Positions 1 to 11,016 of a DNA stretch of 64,000 bases are shown one piece after another. Below the pieces are notes generated by a model, which had not been told where the DNA came from, searched no databases, and worked only from the letters and a program-made list of their open reading frames with translations. The first letter of the stretch is position 1. Each line of letters begins with the position of its first letter. A program made the translations under genes and the position numbers. This DNA is from Henckelia pumila (Eukaryota; Streptophyta; Magnoliopsida; Lamiales; Gesneriaceae): contig NC_133121.1 in the NCBI RefSeq assembly GCF_033568475.1, positions 8,618,001 to 8,682,000 on the forward strand, given 5' to 3'.

Positions 1-1619
1 CCCAATCTTTCAGATGCAATAGGCATTGACTGCACGAGGCCTGTGAAGTTGTTAGAACCAAAGTTATGGATCACGGAGAAAGTACCAGCATCTTCAAAAA
101 ATGGCAAAGAAGTTTCAATCTGAGTTCTATATCCAAAATACGATATATATGCTGCAGATGGATCATAAGGCTCTTGGGATTCCACATATGTTGATTGCAC
201 TGGTGCACAAGATCCATTAAATCTGGGAATTGTACCAGTTAAAGTATTCCCACTGATATCAAACCGAGTCATACAAGGAACACGAATTTTGTCAGGGATC
301 TCACCACTAAGTCTATTTGAGCTCAAATCGAGAAAATGCAGTTTCTTGCAATTACTAAATGCCTCCGGGACATGTCCAGAATGAAAATTTTGAGCCAAAT
401 TCAACACCTCCAAATTGTCACAAGAACCCCAACTAACAGGCAACATTCCTTCAAGAGTTGCTCGAGGTACCCAGACCACCCGCAAGCTTGAGAGACTAGT
501 AACTTCGACTGGAATTGTACCTTCATAGAAATTATATTCATCACCAGTATAAGCCAACTTTTCCATTGTGAGACCACTTCCAAGACTTTCGATATTCGGA
601 AGAGGATCCCATAAGCTTGACAACACAAGGACAGATAAATTTGAGCACCCTTCGAGCTCAGATGGTATGGTGCCACTAAAACTGTTTCTTGAAACATCCA
701 GCACTTCAAGCTGACTCAGCCGACCAAGTTCACTTGGAATAGCATATTCCAACATATTTGAGAACAGCACAAGCGTTTTCAACCAGCTACAGTTTCCAAG
801 AGTTTTAGGAATGCCTTCAGACAAGTAATTCCCTGAAAGCTCCAAATACTCAAGCTTCCCGCAGTTATCACCAATCTCAACGGGAATCGGCCCATTGAGC
901 ATATTGTAGGACAAGTAAAGCCCGCTTAAATCTTTAAAATTGCCAATAAACACCGGGATTGATCCATTAATCCGATTCCCAGCTAGATTCAAAACTTCAA
1001 GAGCAACACAGGCAGATAGAGAGCTTGGAATCCCCCCAAATATCTGATTAAATCCCAAGTTAAGAACTTTCAACTTTTTCAAACCATAAAATTGAGCGGG
1101 CAAAGAGCCTGAGATCAAATTCCCTTCCAGGTCAAGATTCTCAAGATTTTCCATGCCCCAAATTTCCGCCGGAATCCCACCACTCAGCTCATTGAAGGGC
1201 AGGGATAAAATCCTGAGTCCAGTAAGTTTTGCAATAGAAGGGCTCAGTGTACCCAAAATTTTACCTTCACTTTCCAGACAAGGCCTTCTAATTCCAAACC
1301 CGTACAAAGGGAATTGAGCAATTCTAGCACAAGACAAAGAATTACCTCCACCAGAAACATTCAACGCCACGACCCGCGAACCCGAATCACACGAAACCCC
1401 GGCCCACGCACAGTGATCCGGGCTATTCAAATTCCAGCTACTCAGCACACCAGAAGGGTCCGAAAGCGAATCCTTCAACTCCAAGAGCACGGATTTATCC
1501 GAATCGGAGCCCGAAACAGCTCGCTCCTGAGCTGAAAACAAGACAACACAGAGGAAAACCAAAACCCTCAACGGCTTGTGAAGATGGTGCCATATCATAA
1601 GAAAAGAACGACAACCCAT
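1..1619 (-). CDS. RPK2: LRR receptor-like kinase, RPK2/TOADSTOOL2 type (N-terminal part)
   Basis: This is the first 539 codons of a plasma-membrane leucine-rich-repeat receptor kinase; the transmembrane segment and kinase lie beyond the window edge. The start at 1619-1617 (MGCRSF...) has no upstream in-frame ATG that I noticed. A hydrophobic signal segment (about residues 17-36) is followed by the LRR N-cap 'SDKSVLLELKDSLSDP' and a C-x(6-7)-C type cap. LRRs of the plant extracellular type (LxxLxLxxNxxxGxIP) then run to the edge. The cap wording, the island-like stretch 'GTIPVEVTSLSSLRVVWVPRAT' class and the later 'VPCMTRFDISGN' block fit RPK2 and not BRI1 or EMS1. In Arabidopsis RPK2 acts in meristem CLV3 signalling and in anther and embryo patterning (family knowledge). 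The frame stays open with no intron, as expected for RPK2, which is intronless. Family assignment is firm; a close paralogue such as RPK1 is less likely because of length. Confidence 0.9.
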   Translation of the reverse strand, partial: MGCRSFLMIWHHLHKPLRVLVFLCVVLFSAQERAVSGSDSDKSVLLELKDSLSDPSGVLSSWNLNSPDHCAWAGVSCDSGSRVVALNVSGGGNSLSCARIAQFPLYGFGIRRPCLESEGKILGTLSPSIAKLTGLRILSLPFNELSGGIPAEIWGMENLENLDLEGNLISGSLPAQFYGLKKLKVLNLGFNQIFGGIPSSLSACVALEVLNLAGNRINGSIPVFIGNFKDLSGLYLSYNMLNGPIPVEIGDNCGKLEYLELSGNYLSEGIPKTLGNCSWLKTLVLFSNMLEYAIPSELGRLSQLEVLDVSRNSFSGTIPSELEGCSNLSVLVLSSLWDPLPNIESLGSGLTMEKLAYTGDEYNFYEGTIPVEVTSLSSLRVVWVPRATLEGMLPVSWGSCDNLEVLNLAQNFHSGHVPEAFSNCKKLHFLDLSSNRLSGEIPDKIRVPCMTRFDISGNTLTGTIPRFNGSCAPVQSTYVESQEPYDPSAAYISYFGYRTQIETSLPFFEDAGTFSVIHNFGSNNFTGLVQSMPIASERL

Positions 1620-1716
1620 TGCCGAAGAACCAAAAGTGTTCCTCAAAAAGCCCCAAGAAAAGCTCGGACCCTCGCTTGTCCCCCTCTTTCTTGCAATCAG
1701 GTAATGGAGAGCAGTG

Positions 1717-1734
1717 AAAAACCCTAACCCTAAT
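1717..1734 (-). promoter_or_regulatory. telo-box repeat in the RPK2 leader
   Basis: The plus strand reads aaaaccctaaccctaat, so two tandem telo-box units (AAACCCTA) lie about 100 bp upstream of the RPK2 start. A GA/CT-rich tract follows at 1795-1835 (CT-rich on the gene strand). Telo-boxes and CT tracts are common in the leaders of plant genes expressed in dividing cells. Function here is inferred. Confidence 0.55.
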
Positions 1735-1869
1735 TCGGGATTAGCTTTTTTCTCCTTCTTCTTCAAATTATAGTCGTGAAATGGAGTCCACGGAGAGACC
1801 AAAGAGAGGAGAGAGGGAGGAGGAGGAGGAAGAAGCAGTGGGGTTGCTCTTTGTTTGTTCTCCTTTGAC

Positions 1870-4055
1870 AAAACGCGTTACTTCGCAATTTCATTGTCTC
1901 TGTGTCTTTGGTCTTCTCTTGTAATAATTTTCCCTTTTTTTTCCCTTTTTTTTAAAAAAAAAAATATTTATGTTCACCATTTTTATATTTCAGAGAATTT
2001 TTCATGGTCATCAGCTGGACTACGATGACTACAGATTGGACTTTCCCTAGTCATTACATTTTCTTCACCGAACTTTATTTCTTTCTCACCCTTTTTTTAA
2101 AAAAAAAATAATACTAATTTTTAAAAATATCTTTTTTTGAATTAATTTTTTAAAAAAATATTTTGAAAACAACTCTAATTAGTACCTGAATTATTTTCCC
2201 ACCATGTATTGTGTTCGTTTCTTTCTTATGGACTATGGTTGCGGGGTTTTACATTCGGTTATCGTCATAATCGAATTTTGCAAACATTGAAAAAACTAAT
2301 TTTTTTCATTGAATAAAAATCTGAATTTTCAAATTAATTGAGCGTAATATTTTGTGAAACGGGTCTCGTTTCTGTCTATGTTTAGTTGTTTAAAATAAAA
2401 GATAATATTTTTTAATGAGTGACAAAATTAGGAGATATGTGTCATAAAAGAAATTACTTAAGTTATTTGGATCAAATTTGCAAACTAAATTGATCAATTT
2501 GATGGGTTATTAATCCAATTTTCTTTTGTCGTTAAAAAAGCGACCAAATCTATTTAAGTATTTTTTAACTGTCACGGTATCTTTAATCAACCATTAATTT
2601 CAAACCAAATAATATGTATTTTTAATTCCAATTTATCACATAAAAAATCAAGACAGATCAAAGACGTTTGTATGTTATAATAAATTATTACAAGTACCAT
2701 ATTTGTTACAATCGGATTATGAATATGATAACTCCATCCCAAATTTGATAAATAGATCTCAAATATAATTATTAGTATCGAATTTGACATCTTGATATCT
2801 TGTAAACTATGATAAGAGTAAATAAACATGTATAGAATTTTAAACAAATTGTTGAGTGAGTACCTTAATTAGTAAACCTTTTTGTGGGGGAGGTGATAGG
2901 GGACCATCAGCCGGTCAATTAATGCGTTAGCCCGTCAATGGAGTTGTGGGCCCAGGCCCAAAGCCAATGGCAAAAGTTGATTTTACCATTTTGGGTTTGA
3001 TTTTGATGGACTCAATTATTACTCTTTTTTTTCCCAAGTTGACAAGGTCTAGGGCCCATCAATCTTCTACCCACCAAAAATGAAAAACTACTCAAATTGA
3101 CAAAAACATTTGATTATATTATACTTTACTGATCGATTACATATTTACATTCAATTTATCTATCATAAGATATAAATGATATATTTAATTATTTATGAAA
3201 TGTGAGATAAAATACAAGGGAGAATATACGGTTAAAAATACATAATGGTGGGAAAGGGTGGTTTTTGGGAAAGATTGGAAAGTCTAATCATTGAAATTGG
3301 GCACTCCCACTTGTAAAAAGCTACTTTTTTCTTCTCCTTTTTGTTGAGTTTGTGGGTTGGACATGTGATCCAAAAAAACCTTGGAAATGTCCACCAATCA
3401 GATAGAAGTTTCACTCCAAATTCCCCTCCATTTCCCTCGTAACAACAAGGAAAATTGGTGCGCCCCTACTTGTTAATTGTTTCCGACGGTTTCATAATTA
3501 GATCGATGATCAAATTAATCTATTTTTTTTTAAAAAAATATAATCAGTTGAACTAGAAAACTGTTGATCTATATAATATAATTAATAATTTATTTTAAAA
3601 TTTAAAAACCTAAAAAATGTATATAAATAGACAAAAAAATACATTTTTCATAATTTGAAAACTAAGTAACTACATAAATATATTCAAAATATCAATTATA
3701 GTTATATATTTTTAAAATATAAATTAATTATTAAAAAATTATAGTATTACTAAAATGATATTTTTAACGATGTACAAATACTCATGTATATATATAATAA
3801 AATATTGAATTTAAGGTTTAAAAAAATAAAAAAACCAGTAGAATTGGTTTTATGGTTTTTGACTTATTTTGATCTATTGAATCATTAAAACGGTCTTTGA
3901 GAGTGTATCGGACAAAACTTGTGATCGTTTTTCGGTCGAACCGACATGTCCGATTTAGTTTTGAAATGATTGATTGTTTCTTCTCAAATATTTTTTTAAA
4001 AAACAATTAGTTATCACTTCATATGGCCAAATTATGTTTGCTGACCATTTATATA
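1870..4055. other. AT-rich intergenic sequence
   Basis: I see no gene. The stretch holds homopolymer A/T runs and short unsupported ORFs only. It probably contains the distal promoter of the minus-strand RPK2 gene near 1870-2200. Confidence 0.6.
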
Positions 4056-4390
4056 ATAGTGATGTTTTGTGAGATGCTCTCGCAAATATCTGTAGTGAAA
4101 AGTAATACATTTGATATAAAAAGTAAAAAATATGTTTCATGTAATATATTTATCCCAGATCTATATTCGTGGGATGGGTCAAGCGACCCATATTTATCAT
4201 GAAAGTAATATTTTGACATAAAAACAATATTTTTTCATGGGTCGGGGCAAAAAAAAACTTTCCCTATTAAAAATGAAAATTGAGAACGTCTCATAAGAGT
4301 TTTTGTAAAAATTAAAATATTTTTATTTTCGATAGACTAAAAAATTCATATCACAAAATTAATTTGCAAGACGGTTTCATATCATTTTAT
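4056..4390. repeat. dispersed repeat of the gagac(g)gt-ctcac type
   Basis: The block opens with gtgagatgctctcgcaaata, holds gatgggtcaagcgacccata, and ends near gcaagacggtttcat. Related wording recurs at 8890-9050 and, shorter, at 13850-13880. The self-complementary 'gagacg...cgtctc' ends suggest a short non-autonomous transposon; class not determined. Confidence 0.45.
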
Positions 4391-4837
4391 GTGTCAACCA
4401 CAAACCCATTCTCATAGTTCATCACTCGGTGGTTGTGAATTTCATCTATTTTGAATTGTATCATATGGGTCGCTGCAGTTGATGGATTTTGAACTTGTGA
4501 ATGTGAATACGATATGAAACAGAATTATATTTGGAAGACCTTTAAAAACTAATTGGATTTGTTTGTATTTGGGAGGTAAAGGACCTAAAGGCCACTTTCA
4601 CCTTTTGTACATTGTATCCAAATTTTCATTAATAAGGCATATGCTTTCCTCCAAAAATTACTAAAATTCCTTTGAACCAATTTCAAAATTAATTATGTAT
4701 TAAATAATTTATTCTATAATTAAATAAAAATAATAATTCAGTTTTTAAATAATAAGTTATTCTAACAATATCATGAATTTTATTTTAATAATACGTTACC
4801 ATTTGTGAGAGAAAATGAAAGTTTGTGCAAAGATATG
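4391..4837. other. AT-rich intergenic sequence
   Basis: This lies between the dispersed repeat and the solo LTR. I see no gene or clear repeat. The last five bases, ATATG at 4833-4837, are the left target-site duplication of the solo LTR. Confidence 0.5.
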
Positions 4838-5515
4838 TGATGATACCAAAAATTTATTTCGAATTCGGTCTGGTAGAGTTTATTTTCAAATCTTTTGTAA
4901 TACGGGTCGGGTTGGGTCGGACGTGACGAAGTTTTGTGCAGATAGAAACAAGGTTAGGGGGTGCCGAAGGTGTGTTCGGCGTGACCCTTTCGATGTCTAA
5001 GTCAGTGCTCAAAAGATGAAGAGCTTGAGAAAACAAAATATATAAGTGAGTGAATGCGTGAGCCAAAATGAATGTGTAAAACCATAAAAAATATCTGATA
5101 TTTGTAGAGGCTGGAGGGGTAAGTTACCTTGATAGGGTAAAATTCTTGTTAGAGCAACACTCTGCTCAAAGGTAGGAGAATAAATTAAGTAGAACTCAAT
5201 TACCATGTCGGTTAAGACTCTAAGCTGACTTAATAGCCTTATCCTAGTCCTGAATGTATTGGGATTCTCTTTATTAGATTCTCAAGACTCTTTTTGTTGG
5301 GCCCGGGTCGTCGTATACACTATCCAGGCAGGGCTCGGCCTAGTGAACTCATCAGTTAGGGCTTGAACCATGTCTATGACTTTTTGGTATTGATTGGGCT
5401 TTTACTAAGCTTGAGTTTTACCGCATAATAGAACTTGGTGAAAATTGGGGAACTTTTCTAAATATCGATTTGTCGGATTCGGGTCGAATCAAACCCATAT
5501 ATTTTTGGGGAATCA
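4838..5515 (-). mobile_element. solo LTR related to the 26667-37085 Tat element
   Basis: The element starts TGATGATACC and ends GGGGAATCA. It is flanked on both sides by ATATG (4833-4837 and 5516-5520), a 5-bp target-site duplication. Internally it shares blocks with the 602-bp LTRs at 26667 and 36484: 'ttcggtctggtagag', 'gttttgtgca', 'gtgttcggcgtgaccc' and 'gatgtctaagtcagtg'. It is longer (678 bp) and diverged. No internal domain is present, so it is the product of LTR-LTR recombination. Strand is given in the element's own orientation, by analogy with the intact copy. Confidence 0.85.
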
Positions 5516-7002
5516 ATATGTTATGCTCTACCGGATGTAACACAATTTATAATTTTTTTTACACGAATTTACAAACAGTGTGGCGCCATAAAAATTTGGA
5601 TAGTTTTCGACAAATATAAAATCCTCTTAAAACAATATATATATGGGTTGAGCAATGGCTAATAGGCTACAGCTTTTTCTCAACAAGGTTTCAATTTTGG
5701 AAAAAAAATATATATATTCAATTACAAAAAACACCATTATACAATTAAAAATAAATAAATAAAATTATTGGGGCTGAAGCCCACATAAGTCGTACAACAA
5801 CATCCCATAGGACAATGGGCTATCCTTTATGTTTCACGCACAAAGCTTTGATAAATTGCTGGATACACATTTTACGTCGACTTCGATATCAGTCCAAAAT
5901 TCGAGTCCATCAAATATTTGATAAATTTATATTGCTGTTGGAAATCCTTCAGCCTCGTGAAAGTAATCATATAATTTCATATAAATTATAAAAATATGTC
6001 GGTTCGACTCGTCTCAAAAACTGGAGAAATATTTTGCTATCATATTTAAGACTAGAAATAATAAATGTCGCTTTTAATAATAAAAACTTAGAATTAGAGG
6101 TCCCCAACCAAAAGCCATTGAAATTCTACCAGCACTCTTCAACACGTACATGCTCAGGCTTAAATCTTAATTTCCTCTTCCACTCTATAATACTTCGAAT
6201 ATCCTTTAGCTTGACTGATGAAAAACTATTAAACTTATAATTTACTTCAATTTAGATAATTGTCGTCTATATTAATAAAAATTAAATATAATTCGAGCTC
6301 GAGATCTAGTACGTAGATTTACCAGAAATTTTAAAAGCTCGTAATATATATTTACATTAATTTTTAATTCGCATGCTATTTGATAATGTACTAATTTTGG
6401 CATCATGGAACAAGTTATAGCTCCACATTGATGTAATCTCCAAGGAATTAAGGCCCCAAGATCCTGTAGGAGATTAAATAGACAACTGAAGTCTTAATCA
6501 TTCCAAGAACTAACAACAATACAACAATTCTTAATCATTCCAAGAACTAACAACAATACAACAGACAAACTAGTGAAGTAATCAATCACAAAGATGCAAA
6601 TGCATCAATACAAAATATGTAATAACAACAATCATATAATTAAACAACGGAAAATTATTCGATTTCATCTTAGGCATCCACGTTTAATTCCTTGAGGAAA
6701 ACAATAACGAAGTTCTTGATCTCAAACCACTCCTTGTTTTCATCGCTCCAACCCGGGCTACAACTTTTCAAGTCCTTTCTTTTTATAGGTTTTTTTTTTT
6801 TATTTAAATTTTGGGGCAATGATGCTAATGAAAAATTGGGCTAAACTTAATATATACTAGCAACGGTGCACACGCATTTGCGTGTGAAAAATAATAACTA
6901 CAATGTATATGAATTTTGATGCTTAACATATAAGGTTAATTAGAAAAAAAAGAAAAAAAAATTGGAATTGACAAAGAGAGTTATTGGAGATGTGAGGATA
7001 GT
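5516..7002. other. AT-rich intergenic sequence
   Basis: I see no gene. Around 6854-6885 there is 'ctagcaacggtgcacacgca' followed by 'tttgcgtgtg', wording often seen at the ends of non-autonomous plant transposons. I cannot assign a class or boundaries. Confidence 0.45.
6492..6563. repeat. two-copy direct repeat, 38-bp unit
   Basis: The unit 'cttaatcattccaagaact' plus 'aacaacaatacaac' occurs twice back to back (from 6492 and from 6530). Confidence 0.8.
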
Positions 7003-7116
7003 GAGTAAGAAACATGGAGAAAACAAAAAGTTGAAAGGAAAGATATTTTGGGTATATTGAAAAATAGACCATGACACCAAGTTAATTATTCTAATATGAC
7101 TACACTTAATAAATAG

Positions 7117-7171
<55 letters not shown>

Positions 7172-7282
7172 TAAGAAACATGGAGAAAACAAAAAGTTGA
7201 AAGGAAAGATATTTTGGGTATATTGAAAAATAGACCATGACACCAAGTTAATTATTCTAATATGACTACACTTAATAAATAG

Positions 7283-7329
<47 letters not shown>
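7003..7329. repeat. tandem duplication of a 166-bp unit ending in (AT)n
   Basis: The segment from gagtaagaaacatgg to a long (AT)n run occurs twice in tandem (7003-7168 and 7169-7329) with almost no differences in the unique part. The two microsatellites are at about 7118-7168 and 7284-7329. A 16-bp tandem repeat 'gtgcacataatgctag' follows at 7376-7410. Confidence 0.9.
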
Positions 7330-7334
<5 letters not shown>

Positions 7335-7410
7335 AAAGAACTCAACCTCAAGTAAAAGTTGATATGTGTCTCCTGGTGCACATAATGCTAGTGGTGCACA
7401 TAATGCTAGT

Positions 7411-8072
7411 TTTTGAATTATCAACATTCAACACATGATGTTAACATCTATTAAAATATGAGAGACCCACGTGTTGTTTGGTGTTATGGATGTGATGAAT
7501 GAAAAATGTGTATAAGTGTGATCAGGGGCGGTCGAAAGAAAAAAGAGGCCCGATGCGAAGATTAAAATAAGAGTTTCTTACATTAATTTAAAAAGAGAGT
7601 TGATATTTACATTCTATTTGTTGTTATTTACATTCTATTTGTGAATAAATTTGCACTACATTCTACAAATGAAGTGGAGTATAGGTAACACAAAGTGAAG
7701 TGTAAATATCAACTCCCATTTAAGAAATCAAATATAATCGAGCTATATGAAATTATTTTCATATTTTGTTAATATAATTATGAAATTGTCCAAAAAAAAA
7801 TCACATTTACCACCAAAACTCACAATTTAAGTGCTAATTTAATTTAAAAGCAGTTAATTTAACCATTCAAAAAATCACAATGACTAATATATATAGATGG
7901 ATAATAGGTTGAATTTTAAATTTTGTAGGAACATTATATTTACTATCATATAATGTCTTAAATGCCCTTGTTAGTTGCAAACAATTGTAGCTTTTCTCAT
8001 TTTCATTTATTATGTCAAACAGTAGCTAATAGTACGAAATACAAAGATAACTACAAACCCGACATGCACCTG
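7411..8072. other. intergenic sequence upstream of the UGT
   Basis: The sequence is AT-rich with no gene seen. The last few hundred bases are presumably the UGT promoter. Confidence 0.5.
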
Positions 8073-8087
8073 TATATAATATATATA
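8073..8087 (+). promoter_or_regulatory. TATA-like motif of the UGT gene
   Basis: tatataatatatata lies about 90 bp upstream of the UGT start codon. It is the best TATA candidate, although the surroundings are AT-rich, so specificity is limited. Confidence 0.45.
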
Positions 8088-8176
8088 CATGACACAAATT
8101 CTAACACCAAGCGATCAAGCACGATTCAAAGTGAGCAAATTAAAGAATAGTCATCTAGCCAAGAAAAAAATAAAAA

Positions 8177-10684
8177 ATGGGGAAACCCCATGTCCTAGTT
8201 CTTCCATATCCAGCACAAGGCCATGTTATTCCATTAATGGAGCTCTCCCAATGCTTAGCAAACAATGGCATCAAAGTCACGTTCGTGAACACCGAGTTCT
8301 GTCACCGGAGGGTCGTAGAATCCATGTCCAAGAAAGGAAATCACATGCATGAAGCGATAGACTTGGTTTCGATCCCCGACGGGCTGGAGCCTTGGGACGA
8401 CAGGAGCGATCTAGGGAAGTTGACGGAAACGTTGGTGAAGGAGATGCCGGGAAATTTGGCGGCTTTGATCGGAGAGATTAACGCGAAAGGAAGAGATGAA
8501 ATCACGTGCGTTGTTTCGGATTACTGGCTGGGTTGGTCTTTGGAGGTGGCGCAGAGATTTGGAGTGAAGAGAGTTGCGTTCGTGCCTGCATCTGTTGCAA
8601 TGTCTGCGCTGAGTGTGAATGTGCAAAAGCTGGTTGATGATGGGATAGTTGATTGTAACGGTAAGTTCATTCCGTCCCATTTATGTTTGAGCTCGATTCG
8701 AAAAACAAAATAATTAAATGTTTTTCTGTTTTAGAATTAAAAATTAGAGTTGAAGTTCGAGCTCGACTCAATTTAATTTTGTGCTTCTAGCTAAGCTTAT
8801 TAATTGAGATTATATTAATAAAGTATTAGGCCGGCTCGTGAACTACTATTTCATCGTGCATGAGACGGCCGGTTACAAAAAATAGTTCGAACATAATGAT
8901 TATTGACGAGAGACGGTTTCACAAGTCAATTTTGTGATACGGATCTTATATTTATTTTTTTTATGAAAAATTATTATTTTTTATGCCAAAAATATCACTT
9001 TTATTATAAATATGAGTATAGTTGATCCGTCTCACAAGAGTAGGTATGTAGTCTAGCCCAACAATTATATATCCTAATAAAAACTATCAATTTCTAATTT
9101 AATATCAAATACGTCATTATTTTTTTTAATGATTTTTCACTTTTTAAGCACTTTTTGACTCTCTCACTCCTTGCTTGGTGATGATCAATTTCCATTTTTT
9201 TCTGTTCTTCCAATAATATATATACTTTTTGCAATTTTGAATTGGATGATTTCATAGCTATCTCGATCTTGAATGTGGTTAAAATGGTTGGTTTGAAAGA
9301 AGTTTCGTTTTCGTGTGAACATTAGTATGTGATGAATATTAATGTGTTGATAAAATATCTACATGATTTTTTATTTTTATTTTTGCTTTTTTGTTAAGCT
9401 CTTGAATTTGAGGGTCTTTGTTTAGTTTAAAATTTGGGAAATGCGATGTGTACATGGAGAGCTACACGTTAGGTTACACACTACACATGAAATTACAAAA
9501 GTATCCCTCCATTTTATTTGAAAAAACTATTTCCAAAATACATTTTTGTAATTTCAAGTGTTACGTGTAACCCAACGTGTAACCATCCATGTACATGTAG
9601 CATCATCCTTAAAATTTTCACGTTGCTGAAATAGGTAGAACACTTTAATTTTATTGCTTTATAACTAACTAATGATCTTATAATTAGATAGTGAATAACA
9701 ACATATCTGAAGATTTTTTTAAGTCAGATCATGAAATTACAGAGTAAATAAAAATTATTATTAACTCTCAAGTTACTATTATTAAACGAATTATGTGCAG
9801 GAACACCGTTCAAGAAACAGGTAATCGAGCTATCACCAGGCATGCCTGGAATCAACACAATGAACCTAGCATGGGCAACCATCGGAGATTTCGCCACGCA
9901 AAAGATCATATTCCAGTTCATGAAAGACAACACCAAGTTGATAAATTTAGCAGAAAGGGTGATCTGCAACACGTCCCATGAGCTCGAACCCGCCGCACTC
10001 GCCTACGTCCCGCATTGCTCCGCCGTGGGCCCTCTTCTAGCAAGCAAACGTCTCGGCAGCACGGTAGGCCATTTCTGGCCCCAAGACTCCGCCTGCCTCG
10101 ACTGGCTCGACCAGCAGCCGCCGTGCTCTGTCATCTACGTTGCGTTCGGGAGCTTCACCGTCTTCGATCAAACACAGTTCCAAGAACTGGCGCTCGGCCT
10201 GGAAGGCACAAACAGGCCGTTCCTATGGGTCGTGAGGAAAGACACCGGTAAATCCTACCCGGAAGGATTTGAACAAAGAGTCGAGGATCGAGGGAAGATT
10301 GTGGGTTGGGCGCCTCAACAGAAGGTGCTGTCGCATCCTTCTGTGTCGTGCTTCTTGAGCCATTGTGGATGGAATTCGACGATGGAGGGCGTGAGCAACG
10401 GTCTGCGGTTCTTGTGCTGGCCGTACTTTGCGGATCAGTTCATCGACGAGAGTTACGTCTGTGATTACTGGAGGGTTGGATTGAGACTGGACAAAGATGA
10501 AAGTGGGATCATTACACGAAAAGAGATTAAGAATAAGGTGGAGCAGCTTCTGAGGGATGAAATAATGAAGAGGAGGGCTTTCGAGCTTCAGAAAAAGGCT
10601 TTGGATTGTGTAGCTGAAGGGGGTAGCTCTCACAAGAATTTCCAAGATTTTGTGGATTGGATTAAAGGAAAGGGAAGCGATTAA
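8177..10684 (+). CDS. UGT83A1: family 1 UDP-glycosyltransferase, UGT83A1-like
   Basis: The gene has two exons, 8177-8660 and 9801-10684, giving 455 residues. The intron is 1140 bp, GT-AG, phase 1, and the donor 'acg|gtaagt' interrupts a Gly codon. The product is a cytosolic enzyme that moves a sugar from a UDP-sugar to a small acceptor; the acceptor is unknown. The N-terminus 'PYPAQGHVIP' holds the catalytic His16 and the partner Asp is Asp115. The 44-residue PSPG donor-binding box is residues 331-374 (WAPQ...HCGWNS...FADQ). It keeps the conserved Trp, Gln, His, Gly-Trp-Asn-Ser and Glu, and ends in Asp-Gln, the usual UDP-glucose signature. One oddity is that the usual 'G-V/I-P-F' near the box end reads 'G-L-R-F'. 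Closest family is UGT83A, judged from the start and from 'ELSPGMP' just after the intron. The intron carries a MITE. Confidence 0.92.
8890..9050. repeat. dispersed repeat in the UGT intron
   Basis: The block opens with gagacggtttcacaagtcaa and closes with gttgatccgtctcacaagag. These ends are imperfect inverted repeats around an AT-rich core. It is related to 4056-4390 and looks like a short non-autonomous element common in this genome. Confidence 0.55.
9436..9608. mobile_element. 173-bp MITE with long TIRs and 9-bp TSD
   Basis: Terminal inverted repeats of about 60 bp are visible: the left end runs gggaaatgcgatgtgtacat and the right end read backwards runs ggatgatgctacatgtacat. The element is flanked by TTAAAATTT at 9427-9435 and 9609-9617. 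A 9-bp duplication plus long TIRs suggests a Mutator-like MITE. It sits inside the UGT intron. A related copy begins at about 49334. Confidence 0.8.
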
Positions 10685-11016
10685 GAAGATTTTAATGCAT
10701 TTCATGTTATATGTCAGAAAGAAATTATAAGTTTCTGATCAAATTATTTTACATCAAAGATACAATCAGCCATTATCACATGGAGTTTGGTGAGCATAAC
10801 TACGTTGTTTCTCAAGTTAAAATAAACTCTGCAAACACTGCTCTATGTTGTTTGTCAACTTTTGAAAGAGTCGGCATCTTTTACTTTCTGAGTTTCTATT
10901 AATGTTACTTTCTTCTTGTTTTACTATGAAAATGTCACAAGTTTGCAGAACTGTGATAAGTAATCAGAATGCAACTTATACACAGAGGAATAAAATCGTT
11001 TGCCATTAGGCATTCG

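Noticed and set aside
401-709. 102-codon minus ORF
   Set aside because: Other-frame shadow of the RPK2-type LRR coding sequence.
7106-7381. 91-codon ORF rich in Ile-Tyr
   Set aside because: Translation of (AT)n microsatellites.
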